Positions 29,956-39,362 of a DNA stretch of 64,000 bases are shown here, piece after piece. The stretch comes from Acinetobacter sp. ANC 3929. Lineage in GTDB: Bacteria > Pseudomonadota > Gammaproteobacteria > Pseudomonadales > Moraxellaceae. The translations under genes and the position numbers were made by a program. The stretch is from the NCBI RefSeq assembly GCF_000369405.1, contig NZ_KB849999.1, forward strand, positions 726,054-790,053. The letters run 5' to 3'. Position 1 is the first letter of the stretch. The number at the start of each line of letters is the position of its first letter. The notes below the pieces were generated by a model. It searched no databases and was not told the DNA's origin. It was given only the letters and a program-made list of their open reading frames with translations.

Positions 29956-31299
29956 TTAGCTATGTTTTGTTGAGGCGGGCTCTATATCAATTGATTTTTG
30001 CTCAGCCGTAATTTCGGCTTCAGCATCCTCAAAAGTCTCATCTTGCTGCACCTTTAATGCAGGCTGTTGCTCTGCATGAGGATGCTCAACTACATGCTGT
30101 TCAGCAAGTTGTTGAATTCCAGCTTCAACCTTGTCATCTATAGCGACTGTTGGCGTTGTACTGTCTTTGGTTTTAACGGTTACACTGGTAATCACATCAT
30201 TTGTTTCTTCTGATGTGGTCTTATTATTTTCAACTGTTGTAGAACTTAATAACCGTGGACTCGCCTTTTTCAATAAGGCTTCTGCTTTAAAATATGCTTC
30301 TAGCGGCGAAATCTTTTCATTCGGATACTCATTCATATAAAAGCGTGCCGCACCAAAAATCGATTGCGATTTATGTCCAACATCTTCTAGTAATCTCCAA
30401 CTATAGAAACCACCCAGTGCTGCGCCTGCAATTGGGGTCAGTTTACCAATCACCGAAGCTTGAGGAATACGATTGAGCCAGTTCCATTTAAACTGACCAT
30501 TTTCATCTACCAACCACTTCTTCACCAATTCGATATCATTATTTGAACCTAACAATTGCTGGAACTGTTGCAAATCATGTGTTTCCAACATGGATTTCAA
30601 TGCTTTTAACGCAACTAATAAGGTTTGTTTTTCCGCAACCAAACTCAAATCAATTTCTTTAAAGATGAAGGCAACGATTTCTTGGTCTGCATCTTCAGAT
30701 AAATCAAAGCCATGTGAACGGCCCGTTTGATAAATCGTTCTCAAGGTCAAAACAATAGATGCTGGAATATCAATTGCAGCACCCCAGACACCTGTTGCAC
30801 CTGTAATTGCCCCTTGCGCGGCAGCTAATAATTTATTTTGTTCAATCAATGCCTGACTTAAACGCTGTGAACGCCCTGTATCTGTCGTCAGTTCCATAAT
30901 GTCTTTCACCCCTGCTTCCTCAAGGATTTTTTCCGTCAAAGAACTATTTGAACTAAACTCATTTAACCATTGAAATAAATAGTCTGAAACCTTATCGCCT
31001 AAATCTGGGGATACAAAAGAAGCCACACTATTCACTCGATTATAATGACGGCCTAATAATTGATGCGATAGTTTTGGGAATTGTTGACGCAACATTTGTT
31101 GAGGATTTTCATATTTTTCCACCTCAAATGGACTTTTAAAACGCGCTTTTCCTTCAACAATATTGGATGAATTTGCAATTTCTGCACCCGATGTGGTTGG
31201 GGCAACTTGAAATTTCTGTAATTCTGAACTGAGCTTTTTAGCCACTCCAAAGGCTTGTGCAAATAAACCTGAAGATTGCTTGTTTTTAGATTTTGTCAT
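29956..31299 (-). CDS. EcsC family protein
   Basis: 447 residues. The middle (about 155-320) carries the EcsC-family run GAITGATGVWGAAIDIPASI, with SIVLTLRTIYQTGRSHGFD, a glycine- and alanine-rich part that may associate with membranes. It also has GAALGGFYSWRLLEDVGH near 295. The N-terminal 80 residues are polar and the C-terminal 100 are low complexity, rich in Thr, Glu and Gln. EcsC was named from the Bacillus ecs ABC-transporter operon but its activity is unknown, and no ABC genes are adjacent here. The ATG is preceded by AGAGG. Confidence 0.78.
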   Translation of the reverse strand: MTKSKNKQSSGLFAQAFGVAKKLSSELQKFQVAPTTSGAEIANSSNIVEGKARFKSPFEVEKYENPQQMLRQQFPKLSHQLLGRHYNRVNSVASFVSPDLGDKVSDYLFQWLNEFSSNSSLTEKILEEAGVKDIMELTTDTGRSQRLSQALIEQNKLLAAAQGAITGATGVWGAAIDIPASIVLTLRTIYQTGRSHGFDLSEDADQEIVAFIFKEIDLSLVAEKQTLLVALKALKSMLETHDLQQFQQLLGSNNDIELVKKWLVDENGQFKWNWLNRIPQASVIGKLTPIAGAALGGFYSWRLLEDVGHKSQSIFGAARFYMNEYPNEKISPLEAYFKAEALLKKASPRLLSSTTVENNKTTSEETNDVITSVTVKTKDSTTPTVAIDDKVEAGIQQLAEQHVVEHPHAEQQPALKVQQDETFEDAEAEITAEQKSIDIEPASTKHS

Positions 31300-31590
31300 C
31301 AAGTACCTCTGTTGTGTAATCTGTGCATTTCTAGGTAAATACTAGGTTGAATGCAGATTTATCTCAACTTTTATCTGTGTTCTTTCTTTACGTTTCGTCA
31401 CAACATCACGCATATTTACGAATATTTACACAACTGGAAATAGGCATAAGATTTGCCATAAGAAATAAAAAACCTTTCTGCTATCATGGTGTCATTCACT
31501 CATAAGCCATTTTAATCGTTATTTTTCTCCTGATTTGTATTCATAGCGAGATGCACAGGGCTTAAGTATTACCATAAAAGGGATCTGTAA

Positions 31591-32820
31591 ATGAAACGTG
31601 TTGTAATCACTGGTATGGGCATTAACTCATGTATCGGTAACTCTTTAGAAGAGGTCACTCATTCTTTAAAAAATGGAATCTCAGGCACACGTTTAAACTC
31701 AACTTATGCAGAGCTGAATTTCAAAAGCCATGTCAGCGCTGCAGCTGAACAGGATTTTGATGGTATTGATCGCAAACTGAAACGCTTTATGGGCGTCTGT
31801 GCGATGTATGCATATAACGCAGCTGTCGCAGCAGTTGAACATGCTGGACTGAAACAAGAAGATTTGGCAAACAATCCACGTTACGGTATCGCTGGTGGTT
31901 CGGGTGGTAACTCAACTGCATCTGTTGCAGAAATGATCAAACTATTAGAGGAGAAAGGCGCACGTAAAATCGGTCCTTTCTTCGTCCCGCGTAACATGTC
32001 AAACACCATTACTGCAAACGTAGGCGTTGCATTTAAACTTCAAGGCGTTGCGCACTCGATTACTAGTGCATGTGCAACGTCTGCAGATGCAATTGGTTAT
32101 GCTTATAACCTGATTCAATTAGGTAAACAAGATTTAATGCTTGCTGGCGGTGGTGAAGAAGATCACTGGTCACAAAGCTTATTGTTTGATGCTATGGGTG
32201 CGTTGTGTTCAAAATATAATGACACACCTGAAACTGCTTCACGTCCATATTCAAAAGACCGTGACGGTTTCGTGATTGCAGGCGGTGGTGGTTTCGTTGT
32301 GCTTGAGTCACTTGAACATGCACAAGCGCGTGGTGCGAATATTCTAGCAGAAGTGATTGGCTATGCTGCAAACAGTGATGGTGCTGACATGGTTGCGCCA
32401 AGTGGTGAAGGTGCAACACGTTGTATCATCATGGCATTGGATGAAGCAAAACAGCATGGTGTAGAGCAAATTGACTATGTCAACACACACGGTACTTCAA
32501 CACCAGCGGGTGACGTGACCGAGCTTAAAGCAATGGAACGTGCATTTGGTGAAGGACAAGTTCCGCCACTCAGCTCGACCAAATCTATGACGGGTCATAG
32601 CTTAGGTGCTGCGGGTGTTCAGGAAGCGATTTACTCTGTCTTGATGATGCAAAATGACTTTATTGCACCAAACATTAATGTGACTGAGTTGGATGAAGGT
32701 GCACAAGGTTTCGATATTGTACTTGAAAAACGTGATGCAAAACTGAATACTGTCATGAGTAACAGTTTTGGCTTTGGCGGTGTAAACGCCTGCCTTATTT
32801 TCAAGAAGTGGGATGCATAA
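31591..32820 (+). CDS. fabB: 3-oxoacyl-ACP synthase I (FabB type)
   Basis: Condensing enzyme that elongates acyl-ACP with malonyl-ACP and is essential for unsaturated fatty acids in the FabA/FabB route. 409 residues. The catalytic Cys is in SACATSADAIGYAYN near 166. HGTSTPAGDVTELKA near 302 and GHSLGAAGVQEAI near 338 supply the two histidines. The ending NSFGFGGVNACLIF is typical. Overall wording (RKLKRFM, FDAMGALCSKYNDTPE) follows FabB rather than FabF. hemJ begins 21 bases downstream. fabA is not in the window. Confidence 0.93.
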   Translation: MKRVVITGMGINSCIGNSLEEVTHSLKNGISGTRLNSTYAELNFKSHVSAAAEQDFDGIDRKLKRFMGVCAMYAYNAAVAAVEHAGLKQEDLANNPRYGIAGGSGGNSTASVAEMIKLLEEKGARKIGPFFVPRNMSNTITANVGVAFKLQGVAHSITSACATSADAIGYAYNLIQLGKQDLMLAGGGEEDHWSQSLLFDAMGALCSKYNDTPETASRPYSKDRDGFVIAGGGGFVVLESLEHAQARGANILAEVIGYAANSDGADMVAPSGEGATRCIIMALDEAKQHGVEQIDYVNTHGTSTPAGDVTELKAMERAFGEGQVPPLSSTKSMTGHSLGAAGVQEAIYSVLMMQNDFIAPNINVTELDEGAQGFDIVLEKRDAKLNTVMSNSFGFGGVNACLIFKKWDA

Positions 32821-32841
32821 TCCCGCTTAGTAGGATTATCG

Positions 32842-33294
32842 ATGGATGCACCTTCTGATGCTTTCTTGTGGGTAAAAGCATTACATATTATAGCCGTGGT
32901 TTGCTGGTTCGCCGCATTGTTCTACTTACCACGCCTTTATGTCTACCATGCCATGAGTGAAGATGCTGTTAGTCATCAACGCTTTGAAGTTATGGAACGT
33001 AAGTTGTATCGCGGTATCATGTGGCCGTCTATGATTGCCACACTCATTACCGCTCACTTTCTGGTTGATTGGGGCGATGCAAGCCGACATTACCATGAAG
33101 CTTTATGGTTCTATCTAAAAGTCGGTCTAGTAGGTTTACTGGTGATTTACCATTTTGTTTGTGGTTATTACCGTAAAAAGCTGATTGGCAATGCTCACTA
33201 TAAATCACATAAGTTCTGGCGATTCTTTAATGAAATGCCGACCTTGATCCTGTTTGCGGTAGTGATTTTAGTTGTGGTAAAACCTCAGTTTTAA
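32842..33294 (+). CDS. hemJ: Protoporphyrinogen IX oxidase HemJ
   Basis: Oxidises protoporphyrinogen IX to protoporphyrin IX, the penultimate haem step, in the inner membrane. 150 residues with four membrane helices. His15 in KALHIIAVVCWFAALFYLPR and a later ERKLYRGIMWP (conserved Lys after the second helix) are family hallmarks, followed by LKVGLVGLLVIYHFVCGYY. Acinetobacter is one of the groups in which HemJ was shown to be the functional oxidase. Its stop codon falls within the terminator hairpin. Confidence 0.92.
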   Translation: MDAPSDAFLWVKALHIIAVVCWFAALFYLPRLYVYHAMSEDAVSHQRFEVMERKLYRGIMWPSMIATLITAHFLVDWGDASRHYHEALWFYLKVGLVGLLVIYHFVCGYYRKKLIGNAHYKSHKFWRFFNEMPTLILFAVVILVVVKPQF

Positions 33295-33308
33295 CTGAGG
33301 TTTTTTTA
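33281..33308 (+). terminator. Intrinsic terminator overlapping the end of hemJ
   Basis: AACCTCAGTT and AACTGAGGTT are exact inverted arms, followed by seven T. The hemJ TAA is in the loop and descending arm. Confidence 0.92.
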
Positions 33309-33355
33309 TTCTAGAATAAAAAAATAATTTATGTTTTTTCACGCTTGAATTTCAG

Positions 33356-33880
33356 ATGAACAAACCATTTCAGCAATCTATACAAAGATTAAAAGCTCGA
33401 TTTATTTCCAGCTTAATCTTTTATCTCAAAATGAATCAATTTCAATATCGGGGATTGACGTCTGGCGAAATCAAAATGGCGCGTCCTGTCTTTGGCGATC
33501 TTATCGATTATGCACAAATAAAGATTTTTAATATTCCCTACTTACCTTGGCAGCCTGCTAATATTTTTATGGCACCAAATGGCAACTTATTTGTTCATCA
33601 GAAATATTTTCGTCCTGATTATTCAATATGCCCAATGTCCCTACAAGGAATTTTTATTCACGAACTGGCGCATATTTTACAGTTTCAGCTCGGAATCAAC
33701 GTCGTTGTTCAAGGTGCAATCCTTCAGGCTGGCTATTACCTCAGTTTTAAGCAATACAATCCCTATCGGTATCAATTTATAAAAAATAAATCCTTCTCAA
33801 GTTATAACATTGAACAACAAGGTGATATTGCACGAGATGTCTTCTTTAATAAAATCCCTAACATCATTCTAGAAAAATAA
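33356..33880 (+). CDS. Putative zinc-metallopeptidase-like protein ('Vgr-related' type)
   Basis: 174 residues. The core is an HExxH helix, IFIHELAHILQFQLG, near residues 100-114. Before it come LTSGEIKMARPVFGD and MAPNGNLFVHQKYF, and after it YNIEQQGDIARDVFF, where the EQQ may be the third metal ligand region. This arrangement is seen in proteins loosely annotated as Vgr-related, related to the DUF4157-like metallopeptidase core. There is no signal peptide and no type VI or eCIS genes nearby, so the role is unknown. It is set off by terminators on both sides. Confidence 0.68.
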   Translation: MNKPFQQSIQRLKARFISSLIFYLKMNQFQYRGLTSGEIKMARPVFGDLIDYAQIKIFNIPYLPWQPANIFMAPNGNLFVHQKYFRPDYSICPMSLQGIFIHELAHILQFQLGINVVVQGAILQAGYYLSFKQYNPYRYQFIKNKSFSSYNIEQQGDIARDVFFNKIPNIILEK

Positions 33881-33912
33881 AAAAGCCCTGTAAGTTTTAA
33901 CTACAGAGCTTC
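33880..33912. terminator. Bidirectional terminator between the HExxH gene and the small GRIGT genes
   Basis: AGCCCTGTA (33884-33892) pairs with TACAGAGCT (33902-33910) with one wobble. The minus direction ends in GGGCTTTTTTA, a good U-run; the plus direction has a weak one. Confidence 0.8.
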
Positions 33913-33937
33913 TTAAGTAAGCAGTGTGCAAGAAAAA

Positions 33938-34099
33938 TTATGCAGCAGTGCCTTTTTGATTTTCAGTTTTAAGTTCATGACTATCATCCATATCAGTCGT
34001 AAAATCTACACGCATCGCATCCTTAACAATGGTACCAATACGCCCGACACCAATAGCTAAAACCAAGGCGATTACAGGCAATAAAATTGTCGAAGTCAT
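33938..34099 (-). CDS. Small single-helix membrane protein, 53 residues (GRIGT motif)
   Basis: Too short for routine ORF calling. The N-terminus, MTSTILLPVIALVLAIGVGRIG, is a predicted membrane helix. It is followed by TIVKDAMR and an acidic, polar tail ending KGTAA. AGAGGT lies about 10 bases before the ATG. The helix is strikingly similar to the 32-residue product encoded 44 bases upstream: both read LLxPVIAxxLAxxVGRIGT. I take the two to be paralogues in one small operon ending at 33880-33912. Family unknown to me. Confidence 0.7.
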   Translation of the reverse strand: MTSTILLPVIALVLAIGVGRIGTIVKDAMRVDFTTDMDDSHELKTENQKGTAA

Positions 34100-34142
34100 G
34101 ATTTCGTACCTCTTTATTTCAATGACTATTTAATAAATTAGG

Positions 34143-34241
34143 TTAGGCTTGCTGATCTTGTTCGCGAAACATTACTGTTCCAATACGACCAACAACCACA
34201 GCTAAACCAAAAGCAATTACAGGAAATAATAAAACTGACAT
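34143..34241 (-). CDS. Small single-helix membrane protein, 32 residues (GRIGT motif)
   Basis: The product begins MSVLLFPVIAFGLAVVVGRI and ends GTVMFREQDQQA. It is one membrane helix with a short charged tail. AGAGGT is 8 bases before the ATG, the same ribosome site as its neighbour. It shares the PVIAxxLAxxVGRIGT core with the 53-residue protein, and the two genes also look alike in DNA over that part. A near-consensus promoter lies about 75 bases upstream. Function unknown; possibilities include a small regulator or subunit of a membrane complex. Confidence 0.68.
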   Translation of the reverse strand: MSVLLFPVIAFGLAVVVGRIGTVMFREQDQQA

Positions 34242-34318
34242 TGTTGTTACCTCTTCATTTTACGTGCTTGGATACACTTGATGAGCATCAAAGTGCATAT
34301 CCGTTCACATTAATTGGG

Positions 34319-34347
34319 ATAATATCAGTACACAAATGTACACTCAA
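34319..34347 (-). promoter_or_regulatory. Sigma70-type promoter for the GRIGT pair, with a palindrome in the spacer
   Basis: On the minus strand TTGAGT (34347-34342), a 17-base spacer and TATTAT (34324-34319). The spacer contains the inverted repeat GTACA-CAAA-TGTAC (34328-34341), a possible operator placed where a repressor would block RNA polymerase. Confidence 0.6.
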
Positions 34348-34821
34348 GTGTCGCAAAGATATTCCCGATAAACGGTATAAAAAATACACAAAAAACAATC
34401 AAGCCATTGAAATTAATTGCTTTATAAAAAAGTACAACTGTTTTATTATTTCAAATGGTGTGCGTCACAAACTAAAAGTCATTCTTTTTACTAAAATTTT
34501 TATTGTTTTTGCATGCTGTAATTGATGTGTCATAGCAAAATGCGAAAATGACATGAAAAAAACTTTATTTGACTCTATTATATTTATTCACATTCATGCA
34601 CCATAATCACGCAAACATTGAGAAATGTTGCTGTTTTATACAGAAAAACTTGTTATTTTTACGCAGAAAAATGTGCATTTAGTATATATTAGTAAACTTG
34701 TAATTTTTGTTTAAGATATAAAATGTTTGGCGCCATGATATACACCTGTTTTTAACAACTATACTTATATAAATCAAAAACTTGTATATCATAACTTGTT
34801 AAGACTTAGGATTAGGTTTGA
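34348..34821. other. AT-rich intergenic DNA upstream of nadE
   Basis: Divergent gap of about 470 bases, very AT-rich, with no coding signal I trust. It should contain the nadE promoter; a TATAAA-like element near 34717 is present, but without a well-spaced -35. Confidence 0.5.
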
Positions 34822-36447
34822 ATGAAAAATTTTAAAGTTGCCCTTGCTCAATTCTCTCCGCATATTGGCAATATTGATGCAAACACTCAAAAGATGGTTG
34901 AGCAAGCAAATTTAGCGAAACAACAACAGGCTGATTTGATCATCTTCCCTGAACTTTCTACATTAGGTTACCCTGCTGAAGACCTAATACTTCGACCAAA
35001 CCTACAAAAACGCACTCAAAAAGCGTTTGCTCAGTTAAGCGAAGTAAAAGATATTTTAATGGTATTCGGTTTTGTGCACCAAACTGAGGATGGTCATCGC
35101 TATAACTCTGCTGCGGTGATGAAAGATGGGCAGGTATTAGGTGTTTATAACAAACATAACTTACCGAATTACGGTGTGTTTGATGAAAAGCGCTACTTCC
35201 AAGAAGGTCATCAACATCTGGTTTTTGAATATTTAGGGCACAAGTTTGGTGTCTTAATTTGTGAAGATGTATGGTCACTGAATACTGTTAAGCAACTCAG
35301 CCAACTGAATGTTGAAACGGTACTGGTCTTAAATGCTTCACCTTATGAAGTAGGTAAACCACAACACCGTATTCAAACCTTAAATGAGCTTGCTAAACAA
35401 TTAAGTCTAAATATTGTTTATGTCAACCAAGTCGGTGGACAAGATGACCTGATTTTTGATGGTTCAAGTTTTATTAGCAGCAATCATGGGCAACTGGTAC
35501 TACAGATACCAAGTTTCCAAGAGTCTATTGCAATTGCTGAATATGATGCTGAACAAAAACAATTTAAAACCGCAGATGCAACACCTGCTTTAGAAACCTT
35601 TGCTGAAATTTACCAAGCTTTGGTGATGGCAACCCGTGACTATGTACAGCGTTCAGGCTTTCCAGGGGTAATTTTAGGATTATCAGGCGGGATCGATTCT
35701 GCGTTGACAATGGCGATTGCAGTTGATGCTGTTGGTGCCGATAAAGTCCAAGCCGTGATGATGCCATATACCTATACCTCACAAATGAGTGTAGAAGATG
35801 CAACTGAACAAGCACGTCGTATGGGGGTTACATTTGGTATTGCCGAGATTCATCCAATTGTAAATAGCTTCATGCAGACCTTATTCCCGTTCTTTGGCAA
35901 CACACCAGCAGATGCAACGGAAGAAAACTTACAAGCGCGTACACGTGGTACCCTGCTCATGGGCTTATCCAATAAATTTGGTAACCTCGTACTCTCTACA
36001 GGTAACAAGTCTGAGATTTCTGTTGGTTATTGTACCCTTTACGGTGACATGGTTGGCGGCTTCTCAGTCCTCAAAGATGTCTATAAAACCATTGTGTTTG
36101 AGTTAGCGAAATACCGTAATACATTAGATGGAACTCCTGTGATTCCTGAGCGTGTCATTACTCGTCCACCATCAGCAGAGCTCCGTCCTGATCAAAAAGA
36201 CCAAGACTCACTCCCTGCTTATGATGTACTGGATGCTATCTTATATGCTTATATTGAAGAAGATCTCAGCCAAGCAGACATCATCGGCAAAGGCTATGAA
36301 GCCGCAGTCGTCGAAAAAGTGATTCGTTTGGTTGATCGCAATGAATACAAGCGTCGTCAGGGCGCGATTGGACCACGTATTAGTTCACGTGCCTTCAGTC
36401 GTGAGCGACGCTACCCGATCGTCAACGGATGGACCGCGAATGACTGA
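34822..36447 (+). CDS. nadE: Glutamine-dependent NAD+ synthetase
   Basis: Last step of NAD synthesis, amidating deamido-NAD with glutamine nitrogen. 541 residues in two domains. The N-terminal nitrilase-fold glutaminase (about 1-260) has the Glu-Lys-Cys triad visible as FPELSTLGYP near 43, YNKHNLPNYGVFDE near 112 and ICEDVWS near 147. The C-terminal synthetase (about 270-541) has the ATP-pyrophosphatase loop LGLSGGIDSALT near 288 and later GNKSEISVGY. The last eight bases overlap the next gene (ATGACTGA), so the two are coupled. Confidence 0.96.
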   Translation: MKNFKVALAQFSPHIGNIDANTQKMVEQANLAKQQQADLIIFPELSTLGYPAEDLILRPNLQKRTQKAFAQLSEVKDILMVFGFVHQTEDGHRYNSAAVMKDGQVLGVYNKHNLPNYGVFDEKRYFQEGHQHLVFEYLGHKFGVLICEDVWSLNTVKQLSQLNVETVLVLNASPYEVGKPQHRIQTLNELAKQLSLNIVYVNQVGGQDDLIFDGSSFISSNHGQLVLQIPSFQESIAIAEYDAEQKQFKTADATPALETFAEIYQALVMATRDYVQRSGFPGVILGLSGGIDSALTMAIAVDAVGADKVQAVMMPYTYTSQMSVEDATEQARRMGVTFGIAEIHPIVNSFMQTLFPFFGNTPADATEENLQARTRGTLLMGLSNKFGNLVLSTGNKSEISVGYCTLYGDMVGGFSVLKDVYKTIVFELAKYRNTLDGTPVIPERVITRPPSAELRPDQKDQDSLPAYDVLDAILYAYIEEDLSQADIIGKGYEAAVVEKVIRLVDRNEYKRRQGAIGPRISSRAFSRERRYPIVNGWTAND

Positions 36448-37471
36448 AAAAATTGTTTCTGAAAAGTCACAATTACTTGCTCAAGCACTTATGCTTGAGC
36501 AAGTTGCATTTTATAAAAACCAACTCACAACCCAACTTTCTGCTGATTTCTTCCAGCAATTTATTCAACTTTTTCTCCAACATGCACCCAACATCCAACT
36601 CAAAGAAGTGGTGGAATTAGAGCAAATCCAAGCCGTAGTAAAACGCTATGCTTTTGAAATGCAGCTTGGTGCAGGTCTATTAGAATTTATTGGAGAAATT
36701 GCACAAAGACTGCATGTATTCTCGCTGCAATCATCTGCTCAGTTACAAGATATATTTTCAGACCACCAATTTGAAATGTGGCTATCCAAATTTTTGGAAC
36801 TTGAAAATATTCGCCATTACTTGAATCAATTTTTAAAAGAAAGCCCTTCGATTCAACAATTGTGCCAATACATTGCAACCACAACTTTGCAAAATAAACT
36901 ACCAAAACTATTTACTCAGTCTGATGAAGAACGAATTTCTGAAAGTAGATATGAATGGCAACACAAATTAAAAAGCTTTTCTCATCGCCAGCAACAACGC
37001 ATTGAGCAGAAAATTGAAGAGAGTATTGCCCGCTTCATACAGGAGCAATTGGTCGACCTCAGTTTGCTTTCAAATGATGATTTAGAGAGCCTAGCTCGCA
37101 ATATTTGGGATGATAACAAAGCCAAACCGTTATCTGAATATACCAAACAAGTCACGCCACTAGATGTAGAAGAATTCTTTGTGATGATCTATGAGTATTG
37201 GAAAGAATTGCGTCAATCCTCTTTCATACAAGATTTGATCTTATACGGCGTCAAAGTCTTTTATGACTTCTATAAAGATGAAAGTCTGGAAGATGTTTTT
37301 GCTGCAATCGGTATAGAAGAAACAGATTTACTCAATGAAGCAGTACGTTTTTATCCAAAAGCCGTCATCGCATTAGATGAGCATGATGTACTCGAACCGA
37401 TCATCACTTTAATTTTAAAACCCTTCTATGAAAGTACTCAAACGCTAGCCGCAATCGAAAAACATCTATAA
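36440..37471 (+). CDS. Unknown all-helical protein translationally coupled to nadE
   Basis: 343 residues from the ATG inside the nadE stop region (MTEKIVSEKSQLL). A longer in-frame reading would run over 100 bases back into nadE and is rejected. No domain is recognised. It has no signal peptide or membrane segment, is rich in Gln, Glu, Leu and Phe, and is strongly helix-forming, with a probable coiled coil around HRQQQRIEQKIEESIARFIQ. The C-terminal part holds YGVKVFYDFYKDESLEDVF. The tight overlap suggests a shared transcript with nadE, ended by the terminator at 37479. Confidence 0.7.
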   Translation: MTEKIVSEKSQLLAQALMLEQVAFYKNQLTTQLSADFFQQFIQLFLQHAPNIQLKEVVELEQIQAVVKRYAFEMQLGAGLLEFIGEIAQRLHVFSLQSSAQLQDIFSDHQFEMWLSKFLELENIRHYLNQFLKESPSIQQLCQYIATTTLQNKLPKLFTQSDEERISESRYEWQHKLKSFSHRQQQRIEQKIEESIARFIQEQLVDLSLLSNDDLESLARNIWDDNKAKPLSEYTKQVTPLDVEEFFVMIYEYWKELRQSSFIQDLILYGVKVFYDFYKDESLEDVFAAIGIEETDLLNEAVRFYPKAVIALDEHDVLEPIITLILKPFYESTQTLAAIEKHL

Positions 37472-37478
37472 AAAATAA

Positions 37479-37513
37479 AGCCTGTAAATAATTCATTTAT
37501 TTACAGGCTTTTG
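37479..37513 (+). terminator. Intrinsic terminator after the nadE operon
   Basis: AAGCCTGTAAATAA and TTATTTACAGGCTT form a 14-bp perfect stem, followed by a short T-run. Confidence 0.88.
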
Positions 37514-37553
37514 CACATCTGACACATTATTTTTACATATCACGTAGATAAAA

Positions 37554-37577
37554 AGAAACCACGCAGGAGCGTGGTTT
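37554..37577 (-). terminator. Terminator of the first tRNA-Met gene
   Basis: On the minus strand AAACCACGC, TCCT loop, GCGTGGTTT, then TCTTTTTA, about seven bases past the CCA end. Confidence 0.88.
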
Positions 37578-37583
37578 TTAAAA

Positions 37584-37660
37584 TGGTGGCTATGACGAGA
37601 CTTGAACTTGTGACCCCCGCATTATGAGTGCGGTGCTCTAACCAACTGAGCTACATAGCC
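37584..37660 (-). tRNA. tRNA-Met (CAT), elongator type, copy A
   Basis: 77 nt with encoded CCA. The 7-bp acceptor stem is GGCTATG/CATAGCC, the anticodon loop CTCATAA, and the T-loop TTCAAGT. Its overall sequence follows E. coli elongator tRNA-Met; it lacks the initiator-type C1:A72 mismatch. A CAT anticodon can also belong to tRNA-Ile2 after lysidine modification, but the sequence is Met-like. Own promoter and terminator. Confidence 0.93.
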
Positions 37661-37675
37661 GTAAACTGTGTGCGC

Positions 37676-37704
37676 ATTATCTAGTGTTCGGCATTACGGG
37701 TCAA
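37676..37704 (-). promoter_or_regulatory. Promoter of tRNA-Met copy A
   Basis: Minus-strand TTGACC, 17-base spacer, GATAAT, then a GC-rich discriminator (GCGC) as in stringently controlled stable-RNA promoters. The start would be about 9 bases before the tRNA. Confidence 0.75.
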
Positions 37705-37889
37705 GTCTATGATCTTGAAAATATAGAACATATGAACAGTTTTTATGCTATCAATCATCAATTGATCAAATTTCAACAGTTCTAGGTAGCTATGATAAAA
37801 TTTGGTAGCGATAAACCTTTTTGTAAAACGAAAATAGAAAATATTAAGTCAAAAGATTGTTTTTTGAGTGTTATAAAAACTGTAGACAA

Positions 37890-37915
37890 AAAGAGACCAC
37901 GCAGGAGCGTGGTCT
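37890..37915 (-). terminator. Terminator of the second tRNA-Met gene
   Basis: AGACCACGC, TCCT loop, GCGTGGTCT, then CTTTTTG on the minus strand; nearly the same hairpin as at 37554. Confidence 0.85.
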
Positions 37916-37921
37916 ATAAAA

Positions 37922-37998
37922 TGGTGGCTATGACGAGACTTGAACTTGTGACCCCCGCATTATGAGTGCGGTGCTCTAACCAACTGAGCTACATAGCC
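37922..37998 (-). tRNA. tRNA-Met (CAT), elongator type, copy B
   Basis: 77 nt, identical in sequence to copy A including the encoded CCA. It has its own promoter and terminator and is separated from copy A by about 260 bases of unrelated-looking AT-rich DNA. Reads as a duplicated promoter-tRNA-terminator cassette. Confidence 0.93.
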
Positions 37999-38013
37999 GA
38001 AAACTGTGGGCGC

Positions 38014-38042
38014 ATTATCTTAACTTTCAATACACACGTCAA
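38014..38042 (-). promoter_or_regulatory. Promoter of tRNA-Met copy B
   Basis: Minus-strand TTGACG, 17-base spacer, GATAAT and the same GCGC discriminator as copy A. The spacer sequence differs from copy A although both hexamers are kept. Confidence 0.78.
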
Positions 38043-38063
38043 GCACAATTTTAAAAAATTTGA

Positions 38064-38450
<387 letters not shown>

Positions 38451-38476
38451 GTGGCGCATCTTATCAAAGATCGAGG

Positions 38477-39269
<793 letters not shown>

Positions 39270-39362
39270 TTAACAAATGTTCGGCCTAAACGCGAAATTC
39301 CTAAATATTGGAAAAAGGTTGCGTTTTACGGCACAATAGCTGTAATTGTGGAAGTTTAGATT

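Noticed and set aside
34241..34525. Plus-strand ORF of 94 codons upstream of nadE
   Set aside because: Covers the GRIGT promoter, is Cys- and Lys-rich without domain, has no ribosome site and ends far from nadE.
37584..37998. Idea that the CAT tRNAs are tRNA-Ile2 or initiator tRNA
   Set aside because: The acceptor stem pairs fully from base 1 (unlike initiator) and the sequence follows elongator Met.
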